64,000 nucleotides of DNA from Agromyces badenianii (GTDB lineage: Bacteria; Actinomycetota; Actinomycetes; Actinomycetales; Microbacteriaceae), in assembly GCF_003070885.1 (NCBI RefSeq), contig NZ_CP028913.1, forward strand, positions 1,550,001-1,614,000. The letters run 5' to 3'. The notes under the pieces were generated by a model that ran no database searches, had not been told where the DNA came from, and was given only the letters and a program-made list of their open reading frames with translations. Shown in pieces: positions 34,029 to 43,250 of the stretch. The position numbers were made by a program, and so were the translations under genes. Numbering within the stretch: the stretch's first letter is position 1; each line of letters starts with the position of its first letter.

Positions 34029-35825
34029 TCAGCGACTGCCGAGTCGCTTGCGCAGGAACTCGATGCGCGCCTGCAGCTGCGTCACGGTGGCCTGCGCGAC
34101 AGCCGGGCCGCCGCACACGCGGCGCAGCTCGGCGTGCACCTGCGAGTGGGCTTCACCCGTGTGACGCGCCCACAGCCCGACGAGGCTGTTGAGCAGCGAG
34201 CGCTGCTCTTTCAGCGTGCGGTACAGCGCGACCGGTTCGGGGTTCTCCTCTGCGACGACGTGCTTGCGCCGCTCCCCTGCCCGCCGCGCCTGACGCGCCT
34301 GACGGTGCCGCAGCAGCTCGGAGACCTGCTCGGGTTCGAGGATGCCGGGGATGCCGATGAAGTCGTACTCCTCGTCGCTGCCGGGCTCGGCGAGGGTGCC
34401 GAACTCGGTGCCGTCGTAGAGCACGCGATCGAACGAGGCATCCGAGCCGATCGCCTCCCAGGTGCCGAGACCCGCCTCTTCGGAGGCGCGCTCCTCGCGG
34501 TTGGCCGACTCGAGCAGGCTGTCGTCGAGGCCGTCGTCGTCGCCCTCGCCGCTGCGCCGGTCGAGCGCGTGATCGCGTTCGAGTTCGAGCTGCGAGGCGA
34601 GCGCCATGAGGCCCGGCACATTGGGCAGGAAGACCGATGCCGTCTCACCGCGGCGCCGTGCCCGCACGAAGCGGCCGATGGCCTGGGCGAAGAAGAGCGG
34701 CGTCGACGCACTCGTGGCGTAGACGCCCACCGCGAGCCGCGGCACGTCGACGCCCTCGGAGACCATGCGCACCGCGACCATCCACCGGCTCGTGTTCGCC
34801 GAGAACTCCTCGATGCGCGCGCTCGCCTCCTTCTCGTCGGAGAGCACGATCGTGACCTTCTCGCCGCAGATCTGCTCGAGGATCTGGGCATACGCCCGTG
34901 CGACGGTCTGGTCGGTGGCGATGACGAGCCCGCCGGCGTCGGGGATGCCGTGGCGCACCTCGGTGAGCCGGCGATCGGCAGCGGCGAGCACCGCCGGGAT
35001 CCACTCGCCGCTCGGCTCGAGGGCCGTGCGCCAGGCCGAGGAGGTGATGTCTTTCGTGTTGTCTTCGCCGAGCTTGGCCTCCATCTCGTCGCCGGCCTTC
35101 GTGCGCCAGCGCATGTGGCCCGCGTAGACCATGAAGAGCACCGGGCGCACGACGCCGTCGGCGAGAGCTCGGCCGTAGCCGTAGTCGTAGTCGGTCTTCG
35201 ACAACCGCACGCCGTGCGCGTCGGGCTCGTACTGCACGAACGGGATGGGCGCGGTGTCGGACCGGAACGGCGTGCCGGTGAGCGAGAGCCGCTTCTCGGC
35301 GCGATCGAACGCCTCGCGGATCGCATCGCCCCACGAGAGGGCGTCACCGCCGTGGTGCACCTCGTCGAGGATCACGAGCGTCTTGCCCGAGAGGGTCAGC
35401 TCGCGGTGCAGCGCCGGGCGCATGGCCACCTGCGCGTAGGTGACCGCAACGCCGTGGAAGTGCCGCGAGCTGCTGCCGTGGGCGTTGCGGAACCCCGGAT
35501 CGAGACGGATGCCGGCGCGCGCCGCGGCATCGGCCCATTGCCGCTTGAGGTGGTCGGTGGGTGCCACCACCGTGATGCGGTCGATGATGCGCCGCGCCCG
35601 CAACTCGGCTGCGAGCCGCAGGGCGAACGTCGTCTTGCCGGCGCCGGGCGTGGCGGCCGCGAGGAAGTCGCGCGGCAACTCGTCGAGGTATTGCTCGAGG
35701 GCCTCGGCCTGCCAGGCGCGCAGCTTCGAAGCCGTGCCCCACGCTGCACGCTCCGGGAACGACGGTGAGAGGTGCTCGGCGGCCGACGTGCCCGGTTGGG
35801 GGCCGAAAGGGATCGCAGTGCTCAC
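34029..35825 (-). CDS. DEAD/DEAH-box helicase (SF2)
   Basis: A 598-residue superfamily-2 helicase. The Q-like region RAWQAEALEQY is near 37-47, Walker A ATPGAGKT is at 58-65 and the DEVHHGG box is near 153-159. SLTGTPFR is motif III, and QAIGRFVRARRRGE near 390-403 is motif VI. A helical C-terminal region ends in a coiled coil (AQATVTQLQARIEFLRKRLG). The arrangement resembles type III restriction/UvrB-like helicase domains, but no nuclease domain or methylase partner is present. A stand-alone repair or recombination helicase is the best guess. The open frame extends far upstream; the GTG at 35825 is chosen because the family core begins soon after and TACGCT lies 8 nt before. Confidence 0.88.
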   Translation of the reverse strand: MSTAIPFGPQPGTSAAEHLSPSFPERAAWGTASKLRAWQAEALEQYLDELPRDFLAAATPGAGKTTFALRLAAELRARRIIDRITVVAPTDHLKRQWADAAARAGIRLDPGFRNAHGSSSRHFHGVAVTYAQVAMRPALHRELTLSGKTLVILDEVHHGGDALSWGDAIREAFDRAEKRLSLTGTPFRSDTAPIPFVQYEPDAHGVRLSKTDYDYGYGRALADGVVRPVLFMVYAGHMRWRTKAGDEMEAKLGEDNTKDITSSAWRTALEPSGEWIPAVLAAADRRLTEVRHGIPDAGGLVIATDQTVARAYAQILEQICGEKVTIVLSDEKEASARIEEFSANTSRWMVAVRMVSEGVDVPRLAVGVYATSASTPLFFAQAIGRFVRARRRGETASVFLPNVPGLMALASQLELERDHALDRRSGEGDDDGLDDSLLESANREERASEEAGLGTWEAIGSDASFDRVLYDGTEFGTLAEPGSDEEYDFIGIPGILEPEQVSELLRHRQARQARRAGERRKHVVAEENPEPVALYRTLKEQRSLLNSLVGLWARHTGEAHSQVHAELRRVCGGPAVAQATVTQLQARIEFLRKRLGSR

Positions 35826-35833
35826 TGAATCCG

Positions 35834-35839
35834 AGCGTA
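35834..35839 (-). promoter_or_regulatory. Putative -10 box of a leaderless transcript (SF2 helicase)
   Basis: TACGCT on the minus strand, 8 nt before the GTG at 35825. Confidence 0.4.
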
Positions 35840-35888
35840 GCGGAGGGGCCCGACATCCTCGAACCCATGGAGCCTGCACAATGGAGGA

Positions 35889-36674
35889 ATGGTCACGCAG
35901 CAGCATCCCTGGTCGCGCTACGTCGCCCTCGGCGACTCGTTCACGGAAGGCATCGGCGATCCCGAGCCGTCCGCGCCCGGCGGGCACCGCGGCTGGGCCG
36001 ACCGTGTGGCCGAGGTGCTCGCCCAGGGCACCGAAGACTTGGCGTACGCGAACCTCGCGGTGCGCGGCAAGCTCATCCAGCAGATCATCGACGAGCAGGT
36101 CGAGCCTGCGCTCGCCCTGCGGCCCGACCTCATCACCATCTCGGCCGGCGGCAACGACGTGATCCGCCCGCGCACCGACCCCGACGAGATCGCCTCGCGC
36201 TTCGAGTACGCCGTCGAGCGGCTCTCCCGTGATCACGCGACGATCGTGATCTTCACCGGCGTCGATGTCGGCTTCTCGCCGGTCTTCCGCGGCATCCGGG
36301 GCAAGGTGGCGATCTACAACGAGAACCTTCGCGCGATCGCCGCGAAGTACGACTGCATCGTCGCCGACCAGTGGGCGCTCACCGCGATCCAGGACCAGCG
36401 CATGTGGGCGCCCGACCGGCTGCACCTGAACGCGCTCGGCCACCACACCGTCGCCCGCATGGTGCTGAGCGCCCTGAACGTCGAGAACACCCTCGAGCCC
36501 CTGAAGCCTGAGCCGCTGCATTCTGGCACCTGGCGCCAGGCCCGGGTCGAAGACTTCTCGTGGGCTCGCGAGTACCTCGTGCCGTGGGTGGTGCGCCGCA
36601 TCCGGCATCAGTCCTCAGGAGACCTCATCAGCGCCAAGCGGCCGGATGCCGGGCCGTACGCCCTGCCCGACTGA
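35889..36674 (+). CDS. SGNH/GDSL hydrolase
   Basis: A 261-residue SGNH hydrolase with no signal peptide. Block I is ALGDSFTEG at about 13-21 (Ser17 nucleophile). Block II Gly lies in AVRGK, block III is SAGGNDV near 85-91, and block V is DRLHLN with the catalytic Asp and His near 177-182. Esterase, lipase or acyl-hydrolase activity is expected. The 45-residue C-terminal extension rich in Trp and Arg is outside the core fold. Divergent from the helicase. A CACAAT sequence 6 nt before the ATG is a weak leaderless-type signal. Confidence 0.9.
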   Translation: MVTQQHPWSRYVALGDSFTEGIGDPEPSAPGGHRGWADRVAEVLAQGTEDLAYANLAVRGKLIQQIIDEQVEPALALRPDLITISAGGNDVIRPRTDPDEIASRFEYAVERLSRDHATIVIFTGVDVGFSPVFRGIRGKVAIYNENLRAIAAKYDCIVADQWALTAIQDQRMWAPDRLHLNALGHHTVARMVLSALNVENTLEPLKPEPLHSGTWRQARVEDFSWAREYLVPWVVRRIRHQSSGDLISAKRPDAGPYALPD

Positions 36675-36719
36675 ACCGCGCCTCGCGTGCGATCCGGCGT
36701 CCGCAGCAGCCCTGCCGGG

Positions 36720-37970
36720 TCAGCCGAGCGCGCCCGGATTCGAGAGCCGCCACCACGCGCCCGGGTCCTCGATCGCCCTGTCGAGCACGAGCGGCACACT
36801 GATCTCCTGGGCGCCGACGTGCACGACGGCGGTGCCGACCTCCTCGCCGCGAGCCGCGAGCGTCACGGGCTCCGCCCGCACCTCGACATCCACGGGGGTA
36901 TCGCTCCAGACGACGACGGATGCCCCGTCGGCGGCCCGTGCCCGTGCGGATTCGCCCCACGGGGTCGTGTACTCGGCGAGCACCTGGTTCGCCTCGAGCG
37001 GCACGACCTCGTGGAATCCCGGCGCGATCGAGTCGAGCAGTGCCGCGATCGCCTCGTTGAGCACGGCATGGGTCTCGCCGCCGAGCAGCACACCGACGAG
37101 CGTGACGCTCGAACCGCCGACCGGCACGTCGGCCGAGAAGAGCAGGTTCGCGGCGTCGTCGGTCGTGCCGGTCTTGATGCCGTCGACACCGTGGGTGCCG
37201 AGCAGCTTGTTCGAGTTCTTGACCGTGCCGACCTCGGGGAGGTCTGCGGTGGGCTTCGCGACGATCTCGGCGACCGTCGGATCTGCGAGGGCGATTTGGC
37301 CGAGCCGCACGAGGTCGGTCGCGGTGCTCACGTTGTCGAGCGAGAGTCCGCTGGTATCGGCGAGCTGCGTCTCTGCGAGCCCCTGTTCGGCGGCCCAGGC
37401 CCGGGCACGCTCGAGATACGCGTCGACCGAACCGAACGCCCAGTTCGCGATGGAGATCGAGTAGTTGCCGCCCGACGGCAGCAGCATGGCCTCGAGGCTC
37501 TCCCGCAGGGTCAGCGTGCTGCCGGCGGCCACCGGCGCCACTGACGAGTTCTGGGCGACCTGGTCCCAGTAGATGTCGACGTCGGCCTCGGTGTACTCGA
37601 TCCCGGGTCCGCCCTCGCCCGCGGCGATCGGATGCGCCTCGAGCACGACGAGCGCTGTGACGACCTTGGTCAGGCTCGCCATCGCCATGGGCGCAGACTC
37701 GTTGCCGGCGGCGACGAGCCCGTCGAACCCGACCGCGCCCACGGCGTAGCTGCCGAAGCCGGGCAGCGCGAGCGGCTGCGGGGCCGCCGCAACCGGCTCG
37801 GGGTCGATGACCTGCGGCGCGGCGGCCGGCACCGCGGCGCCGAGCGCGTTCGCGGTGTAGACGCCGCCCGTCGTGACGAGGGCGATCACGACCGCGAGGG
37901 CGCTGAAGACGACGATGCGCCGGCGCCGGTACACCCGCGCCCTCGCCTGGCTCGCATCGACGTCAGTCAC
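36720..37970 (-). CDS. D-alanyl-D-alanine carboxypeptidase (S11 penicillin-binding protein)
   Basis: A 416-residue low-molecular-mass PBP that trims the terminal D-Ala of peptidoglycan stem peptides outside the cell. A basic N-terminus and one membrane segment (about 19-43) anchor it. SLTK near 99-102 holds the acylated Ser and the Lys, PSGGN near 165-169 is the SxN-type motif with one extra Gly, and KTGTT near 270-274 completes the site. A beta-rich C-terminal domain (about 320-410) follows. The GTG start overlaps the methyltransferase stop by 8 nt, so the two are co-translated. Confidence 0.93.
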   Translation of the reverse strand: MTDVDASQARARVYRRRRIVVFSALAVVIALVTTGGVYTANALGAAVPAAAPQVIDPEPVAAAPQPLALPGFGSYAVGAVGFDGLVAAGNESAPMAMASLTKVVTALVVLEAHPIAAGEGGPGIEYTEADVDIYWDQVAQNSSVAPVAAGSTLTLRESLEAMLLPSGGNYSISIANWAFGSVDAYLERARAWAAEQGLAETQLADTSGLSLDNVSTATDLVRLGQIALADPTVAEIVAKPTADLPEVGTVKNSNKLLGTHGVDGIKTGTTDDAANLLFSADVPVGGSSVTLVGVLLGGETHAVLNEAIAALLDSIAPGFHEVVPLEANQVLAEYTTPWGESARARAADGASVVVWSDTPVDVEVRAEPVTLAARGEEVGTAVVHVGAQEISVPLVLDRAIEDPGAWWRLSNPGALG

Positions 37971-38784
37971 CGGCGACCTCCTCGTCGAGTGCGACCGCGT
38001 AGAGCACGACTGCGGCGGCCGCGGCGACGTTCAGCGAGTCGACCCCGTGCCGCATCGGAATCGTCACGACGCGGTCGGCGGATTCGAGCGCACTGCGACT
38101 GAGCCCGTCGCCCTCCGCGCCGAAGACGAGTGCCAGGCGCTCGGGCGGGTCGGCCGCCAGGGCGGGCAGCGAGATCGCGTCGTCGGCGAGGGCGAGCGCC
38201 GCGATCGTGAAGTCGTGGGCGCGGAGCATCCGGGCCGCCTCCGGCCACTCGGGCAGGCGGGTCCACGGCACCTGGAACACCGTGCCCATGCTCACGCGCA
38301 CGCTGCGGCGGTAGAGCGGGTCGGCGCAGCGCGGGCTCACGAGCACCGCGTCGGCGCCGAGCGCGGCGACGCTTCGGAAGATCGCCCCGACGTTCGTGTG
38401 GTCGACGATGTCCTCGAGCACGACGACGCGTCGTGCATGTGAGAGGAGGTCGGCGGGGTCGGCGAGCACTGGGCGCTCGAACGCCGCGAGCGCGCCGCGA
38501 TGCACGCGGTACCCGGTGATCTCCTCGAGTTGATCGGGGTCGGCGAGGTGCACCGGGATGTCGAACGGCGCGAGCACCGGCTCGAGCCCCGCGAGCCACT
38601 TCTCCTCCATGAGCACCGAGCGCGGGCGATGGCCCGCGCCGATGGCCCGGCGGATGACCTTGGCGGACTCGGCGATGTAGAGGCCCTGCTCGGGCTCGTT
38701 GGCGCTGCGCAGCGCGACGTCGGTGAGCCGTGCGTAGTCGGCCACCGCATCGGATGCCGCGTCGCGGACTCGTTCGATGTGCAT
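37963..38784 (-). CDS. TrmH/SpoU family RNA 2'-O-methyltransferase
   Basis: A 273-residue SPOUT methyltransferase. An N-terminal L30e-like substrate-binding domain (about 15-100) precedes the knotted catalytic domain. The three SpoU motifs are NVGAIFRSVAALGADAVL near 132-149, LVFGAEGDGLS near 222-232 and IPMRHGVDSLNVAAAAAVVLY near 242-262. It probably methylates a ribose in rRNA or tRNA; the site is not predictable. The ATG at 38784 has GAGGAG about 5 nt upstream. It overlaps the downstream carboxypeptidase gene. Confidence 0.93.
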   Translation of the reverse strand: MHIERVRDAASDAVADYARLTDVALRSANEPEQGLYIAESAKVIRRAIGAGHRPRSVLMEEKWLAGLEPVLAPFDIPVHLADPDQLEEITGYRVHRGALAAFERPVLADPADLLSHARRVVVLEDIVDHTNVGAIFRSVAALGADAVLVSPRCADPLYRRSVRVSMGTVFQVPWTRLPEWPEAARMLRAHDFTIAALALADDAISLPALAADPPERLALVFGAEGDGLSRSALESADRVVTIPMRHGVDSLNVAAAAAVVLYAVALDEEVAGD

Positions 38785-38842
38785 TCGTCTCCTCACCCTC
38801 CAGCCTGCCAGTGCCGGAAACATTCCGGAAAACGGACACGTC

Positions 38843-38848
38843 TAGACT
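38843..38848 (+). promoter_or_regulatory. Putative -10 box of the sirtuin gene
   Basis: TAGACT about 26 nt before the ATG, which has its own AAGGGG ribosome binding site, so a short leader is expected. Confidence 0.4.
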
Positions 38849-38873
38849 CGGACGCACGTCGAAGGGAAGGGGC

Positions 38874-39722
38874 ATGGTGAGCACAGGCATCGAAGCTCCG
38901 TCGGCAGCCGATGAGCGGGTCGCCGAGGCGATCGAACTGCTCCGCGGTGCTCGCGTGGCCGTGCTCACGGGCGCCGGCGTCAGCACCGATTCCGGGATCC
39001 CCGACTACCGCGGCGAGGGTGCTCCGGTGCGCACGCCGATGACCGTGCAGACCTTCCTAGCCTCCGAGCGTGCGCGGAAGCGCTACTGGGCGGGCAGCCA
39101 CCTCGGCTGGCGCAGCTTCGGCAGCGCTGTGCCGAACCGGGGGCACCTCGCCCTCGCCGAACTCGAGGCCCGAGGCATCGTCGACGGCGTGATCACGCAG
39201 AACGTCGACGGCCTGCATCGCCGGGCCGGCAATCAGCACGTCATCGAACTGCACGGCAGCATGGACCGCGTGCTGTGCATCACGTGCGGTCAGCACTACG
39301 CACGCCAGTCGATCGCCGAGCGGCTCGAAGCCCTGAACCCCGAGATCGACCTGGAGACGGCGATCCGGCCGGCTCCCGACGGCGATGTCGTGGTCGACGA
39401 CGTCGACGCGATGGTGATCCCGTCGTGCACCGTCTGCGGCGGCATCCTGAAACCCGATGTCGTCTTCTTCGGCGAGTTCGTGCCCGCAGACACCTTCCAG
39501 GCCGCCGCGTCGCTCGTGCGCGGCGCCGACGTGCTGCTCGTGGCCGGTTCCTCGCTCGTGGTGAACTCCGGCATGCGCCTCATCGAGCAGGCCCGCCGAA
39601 AGCGCCTGCCGATCGTCGTCGTGAACCGCGGCATCACGAAGGGCGACAGCCGGGCAGCGGTCAAGATCGACGCGGGCACCAGCGAGACGCTCACCGCCTT
39701 CGCGGCCGCGCTCGATTCGTGA
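38874..39722 (+). CDS. NAD-dependent protein deacetylase (sirtuin, Sir2 family)
   Basis: A 282-residue sirtuin that removes acyl groups from lysines using NAD. The NAD-binding GAGVSTDSGIPDYR is at about 33-46. TQNVDGLHRRAG and the catalytic His in VIELHGSM lie near 104-128. The structural zinc is held by CITC and CTVC, about 50 residues apart. VVFFGEFVP and the GSSLVVNSG motif complete the Rossmann fold. Length and insert resemble the class II/SIRT4-like bacterial group. The ATG at 38874 follows AAGGGG; a GTG lies one codon later. The phosphatase gene follows 30 nt downstream. Confidence 0.94.
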   Translation: MVSTGIEAPSAADERVAEAIELLRGARVAVLTGAGVSTDSGIPDYRGEGAPVRTPMTVQTFLASERARKRYWAGSHLGWRSFGSAVPNRGHLALAELEARGIVDGVITQNVDGLHRRAGNQHVIELHGSMDRVLCITCGQHYARQSIAERLEALNPEIDLETAIRPAPDGDVVVDDVDAMVIPSCTVCGGILKPDVVFFGEFVPADTFQAAASLVRGADVLLVAGSSLVVNSGMRLIEQARRKRLPIVVVNRGITKGDSRAAVKIDAGTSETLTAFAAALDS

Positions 39723-39752
39723 CGACCGCCGTCGATCTGTGAGAGTTGACGA

Positions 39753-40367
39753 ATGACGGATGCCCCGACCGACGCCACTCCCACCGCACCGGTGCTCATC
39801 GCCCTCGTGCGGCACGGCGAGACCGACTGGAACCGCGAACGACGCATCCAGGGCGCGACCGACATCCCGCTGAACGAAACCGGGCGTCGGCAGGCCGAGC
39901 TGACGGCCGCGCGCCTCGGCACTGAGCGCTGGGACGCCGTCTACGGCACGCCCCTCTCGCGTGCCTCGGAGACCGCGCAGATCATCGCCCGGCACCTCGA
40001 GCTGCCCGAGCCGCAGCTCGTCGCCGCGCTCGCCGAGCGCCGCCACGGCGTGCTCGAGGGCCACGACCACGCCGGACGCGCTGCCCTCGAGGCGCGAGCC
40101 GCGACCATCGAGGGGCTGGAGCCCCGATCGGCCGTCATCGAACGGGCGACCGCCGCGCTCGCGGAGATCGCCGGCGCGCATCCCGGCGGCTCCGTCATCG
40201 TCGTCTCGCACGGCGGCGTCATCCACTCGCTCATGCTCCACCTGAGCGGCTGGACGCTGCCCGGCGCCGGCTACGCGATCGCCAACGGCTCGGTGCACCT
40301 CGTGCGATTCGCGGCCGGCGTGCTCGAACTCGTCGAGCCCGAGGCGCTCACGGGTACCGAAGCCTGA
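39753..40367 (+). CDS. Histidine phosphatase (phosphoglycerate mutase-like)
   Basis: A 204-residue branch-1 histidine phosphatase. LVRHGETDWNRERRIQG near 18-34 contains the phospho-accepting His. TPLSRASETAQ near 65-75 and VVSHGG near 149-154 supply the remaining pocket residues. Such proteins dephosphorylate sugar phosphates or small metabolites; true phosphoglycerate mutase activity is less likely at this length. It follows the sirtuin gene in the same direction and probably shares its transcript. Convergent with the glycosyltransferase. Confidence 0.92.
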   Translation: MTDAPTDATPTAPVLIALVRHGETDWNRERRIQGATDIPLNETGRRQAELTAARLGTERWDAVYGTPLSRASETAQIIARHLELPEPQLVAALAERRHGVLEGHDHAGRAALEARAATIEGLEPRSAVIERATAALAEIAGAHPGGSVIVVSHGGVIHSLMLHLSGWTLPGAGYAIANGSVHLVRFAAGVLELVEPEALTGTEA

Positions 40368-40386
40368 TCGCCAGGCCCTGCTCTCG

Positions 40387-41484
40387 TCAGCGGCCGCGAC
40401 GACGGCGGCGGCGCCCCTCGCCGGCGACCGTCGCCCGCATGAGCGTCAGGAGACGCTCGGCCGACGCCGCCCAGTTGTAGCGGGCGGTGACGCCGACGGA
40501 GAGCTCCGAACGACGCTCCCACTCCCCCGCTCGCTCGAGCGACCACAGCGCCGCGACGAGCGACTCGGGATTCTCCGGGTCGAAGTAGACCGCGGCCTCG
40601 CCGCCGATCTCGCGGAAGATCGGGATGTCGCTGACGACGACCGGTGTGCCGAGCCGCATGGCCTCGACGAGCGGGATGCCGAAGCCCTCGGCCTTCGAGG
40701 CGTGCACGAGCGCGGTCGCCCCTGAGAGCAACTCGGCGTACGCGGCATCCGTTGCGCCGTCGTGGAAGACGAGTCGCGCCTGCGGGGCGAGCCGCGTGAG
40801 CCGCGCCCGCTCGTCTCGGCTGATGCGGCTCATGAGATGCAGCTCGTGGTCGGGCAGTGCTGCGACCGCTCGCACGAGCGTGTCGACGTTCTTGTACGGC
40901 ATGTAGGAGCCCATGTAGACGAGCCGGTGCCCCTCGGGCCGCACCCGGGGCAGCGACGGCGCACCGAGATCGTCGGCGGCGTTCGGCACGACCGTGACCG
41001 GCCGGTCGGTGAGGTGATGCTCGTGGATGAGCCCCGCAGTGGTCTCGGAGACGGTGACCACCTGGTCGGCGCGGTTCAGCAGCAGGCGCTGGGGCCACCA
41101 GGCGAGGTGGAAGAGCCGCCAGAGCAGGCGCACGGGCGCCGGCAGGTCGCGCGGCGGCGTGCGGTTCTCGTAGTAGATGAGGTCGTGCACCGTGAGCAGC
41201 AGCTTGTAGTCGCGGCCCCAGGAGCCCATCGTCTGCATGGGCGTGAAGACGACGTCGGGTCGCAGCCGCTTGACCTGCAGCGCCACGAGGGGCTCACGGA
41301 TGCTCGTGGGCGAACTCACGAGCTGCCACGGCAGGTCGGGCAGCATGTCGAGCTGGCGATGGTCGCTGACCAGCATGGTGAGCGGATGCCGCTTGCCGAG
41401 TTCGGTGACGATGCCCGCGGTGAATCGGCTGATGCCGTCGTGCTGCCCGATGCGGGTGTACCGGCAATCGACGATGATCCTCAC
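40387..41484 (-). CDS. GT4-family glycosyltransferase
   Basis: A 365-residue GT-B retaining glycosyltransferase. The N-terminal acceptor domain begins IIVDCRYTRIGQHDGISRF, and VPNAA at about 165 marks the interdomain region. MGSYMPYKNVDTLVRA near 188-203 and ASKAEGFGIPLVEAMRLGTP near 275-294 are the donor-binding EX7E features. The tail is Arg-rich. It probably transfers a sugar to a cell-surface glycan or glycolipid. The GTG start overlaps the stop of the upstream alpha/beta hydrolase (GTGA), so the pair forms an operon. No other glycan genes are adjacent. Confidence 0.92.
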   Translation of the reverse strand: MRIIVDCRYTRIGQHDGISRFTAGIVTELGKRHPLTMLVSDHRQLDMLPDLPWQLVSSPTSIREPLVALQVKRLRPDVVFTPMQTMGSWGRDYKLLLTVHDLIYYENRTPPRDLPAPVRLLWRLFHLAWWPQRLLLNRADQVVTVSETTAGLIHEHHLTDRPVTVVPNAADDLGAPSLPRVRPEGHRLVYMGSYMPYKNVDTLVRAVAALPDHELHLMSRISRDERARLTRLAPQARLVFHDGATDAAYAELLSGATALVHASKAEGFGIPLVEAMRLGTPVVVSDIPIFREIGGEAAVYFDPENPESLVAALWSLERAGEWERRSELSVGVTARYNWAASAERLLTLMRATVAGEGRRRRRRGR

Positions 41485-42383
41485 GCGCGCGCTCCGGCGC
41501 GGAGGAACCGCAGGATGCGCGCCGCGGCATCGCCCGGGGTCTCGTAGTGGATGAGGTGGCCGACCTCTGGGATCACCTCGAGCGTCGCGTCGGGGAACAG
41601 CGTGACGAGCCGGTGCTGCGCCGCGAGCGGGGTGACGTCGTCGCGCTCGGCGGCGACGAGCAGCGTCGGCACGGCGATGTCGGCGGCGTACTGGCTCACG
41701 TCGTTGCTCACGGAGGCGCGGAACGCCTCGAGCACCGCGTCTCGGTCGCCGAATGCGGAGAAGTACCGGTCGTGCTGGTCGTGGATGAACCGGCGGAGCG
41801 ACTTCGACCGCGTCTTCGCCATGGTCACGCTCATGACGCGCACGATGGCGCCGTTCCGGAGCAGGGCGAAGCCGGCACGCTCGGGAAGGGCCGCTGCGGC
41901 GCGGTAGTAGAGCACGGCGAGGCGGGTCATGATGCCGCGTGGCCCCTCGAGCGCCGGAGCGCCGATGGGATTGACGAGCACGAGGCGCTCGGGGGCGAGC
42001 CCGCCGGCGACGGCCGCTGCAGACACGATCGACCCGAACGAGTGGCCGAGCAGCGAGTACGGCCCCGTGATGCCGACGGCGTCGATGAACCCGCCGAGCC
42101 ACTCGGCGTACGCCGCGATGTCGTGCGGGCGGTCGGCGAACGTCGCCGACTCGCCGAAGCCCGGAAGGTCGGGCGAGACGATGCGGAACCCGGGCAGCTG
42201 GGCGACGACGGGCTCGAGGCCGTGGTGGTCGCCGCGGAAGCCGTGCACGAGCACCAGCACCGGGGCATCCGCTTCGCCGTACTCCCACCAGGCGGTCTGG
42301 GTGCCGGCGACGTCGACGCGGTGCGCCCGCACCGGGATGCGAGCGAGCTGCTCGGCGTACGGGGAGGTGATCATCATCGACAT
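41481..42383 (-). CDS. Alpha/beta hydrolase
   Basis: A 300-residue cytoplasmic alpha/beta hydrolase. VHGFRGDHHGLEP near 44-56 is the oxyanion loop with a His pair. GHSFGS near 118-123 is the nucleophile elbow, AERDD near 249 carries the acid, and PEVGHLIHYE near 270-279 supplies the catalytic His. It resembles hydrolases of the 2-hydroxymuconic-semialdehyde or epoxide-like group, but nothing fixes a substrate. The first of several clustered ATGs (42383) is used; no ribosome binding site is evident. Coupled to the glycosyltransferase gene. Confidence 0.88.
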   Translation of the reverse strand: MSMMITSPYAEQLARIPVRAHRVDVAGTQTAWWEYGEADAPVLVLVHGFRGDHHGLEPVVAQLPGFRIVSPDLPGFGESATFADRPHDIAAYAEWLGGFIDAVGITGPYSLLGHSFGSIVSAAAVAGGLAPERLVLVNPIGAPALEGPRGIMTRLAVLYYRAAAALPERAGFALLRNGAIVRVMSVTMAKTRSKSLRRFIHDQHDRYFSAFGDRDAVLEAFRASVSNDVSQYAADIAVPTLLVAAERDDVTPLAAQHRLVTLFPDATLEVIPEVGHLIHYETPGDAAARILRFLRAGARA

Positions 42384-42488
42384 TCTATGGCGCGGCGCCG
42401 GGCGCCGACTGAGGGCTGTGCAGAGCGGCCGGACCACGGATGCCGCCGACACGCGCCGGTCCGGCGCGATGATGACGGTGGCCGACCA

Positions 42489-42494
42489 TAGCCT
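42489..42494 (+). promoter_or_regulatory. Putative -10 box of a leaderless transcript (exonuclease)
   Basis: TAGCCT, 6 nt before the ATG at 42501. Confidence 0.5.
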
Positions 42495-42500
42495 GACGCC

Positions 42501-43199
42501 ATGGATCTCACGGGAGCCCACTGGGCCGACACACTCGCCGTCTTCGACCTCGAGACCACCGGCATCGACGTCGACACGTGTCGCATCGTCACCGCCCACG
42601 TCGGCGTGCTCGGTGCGTCGGGAGAAGTGCTCGAGCGACGTGAATGGCTCGTCGACCCCGGCGTCGAGATCCCCACGGCTGCCTCACTCATCCACGGGGT
42701 CACCACCGAGCGCGCGCGTGCCGAGGGTCAGTCGGCGCCGGCCGCGGTCGTCGAGATCATCACTGCACTGACGGATGCCGCGGCGCGCGGCCTGCCGATC
42801 GTCGCCTACAACGCCGCCTACGACCTCACCATCCTCGATCGCGAGGCAGGCCGCTACGGCCTCGCTCCCCTGCCCGTGCCCGGTGCGGTCATCGACCCGC
42901 TCGTCATCGACAAGGCCGTCGATCGCTACCGCCGCGGCAAGCGCACCCTCTCCGCCACCGCCGAGCACTACGGGGTGACGCTCGAAGACGCCCACGACGC
43001 CGGCGCCGACGCTGTGGCCGCCGGGCGCGTCGCCCAGGCGATCGCCCGTGCCCACCCCGAACTCGCCACGATCGCCGTCGCCGAACTGCATGCCCGCCAG
43101 GTCGATTGGTGCCGGGAGCAGGCCGAGAGCTACCAGGCCTGGCGACGGGCCAACGGCGACGCCGAATTCACGACGTCGGGCGCCTGGCCGGTTCGCTGA
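42501..43199 (+). CDS. DEDDh 3'-5' exonuclease (DNA polymerase III epsilon-like)
   Basis: A 232-residue RNase T/PolC-type exonuclease. VFDLETTGID near 14-23 holds the first two acidic ligands. VAYNAAYDLTIL near 100-111 holds the third, and HDAGADA near 154-160 carries the catalytic His and final Asp. IHGVTTERA near 64-72 is also typical. It may proofread, repair or degrade DNA/RNA 3' ends. It is a stand-alone exonuclease, without helicase or BRCT domains. Leaderless start is likely. Confidence 0.93.
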   Translation: MDLTGAHWADTLAVFDLETTGIDVDTCRIVTAHVGVLGASGEVLERREWLVDPGVEIPTAASLIHGVTTERARAEGQSAPAAVVEIITALTDAAARGLPIVAYNAAYDLTILDREAGRYGLAPLPVPGAVIDPLVIDKAVDRYRRGKRTLSATAEHYGVTLEDAHDAGADAVAAGRVAQAIARAHPELATIAVAELHARQVDWCREQAESYQAWRRANGDAEFTTSGAWPVR

Positions 43200-43238
43200 G
43201 CCGGGCCCCGCGCCCGCTGCACCCGGCGAGGCGGATGC

Positions 43239-43244
43239 TACCGT
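43239..43244 (+). promoter_or_regulatory. Putative -10 box of a leaderless transcript (AraC regulator)
   Basis: TACCGT, 6 nt before the ATG at 43251. Confidence 0.5.
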
Positions 43245-43250
43245 GGAATC

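Noticed and set aside
34029..35825. Restriction-modification or defence helicase
   Set aside because: The helicase core resembles type III restriction proteins, but no nuclease motif or methyltransferase gene is nearby.
35826..36608. Upstream extension of the SF2 helicase reading frame
   Set aside because: It is antisense to the SGNH hydrolase and has no family similarity; a leaderless-type start at 35825 fits better.
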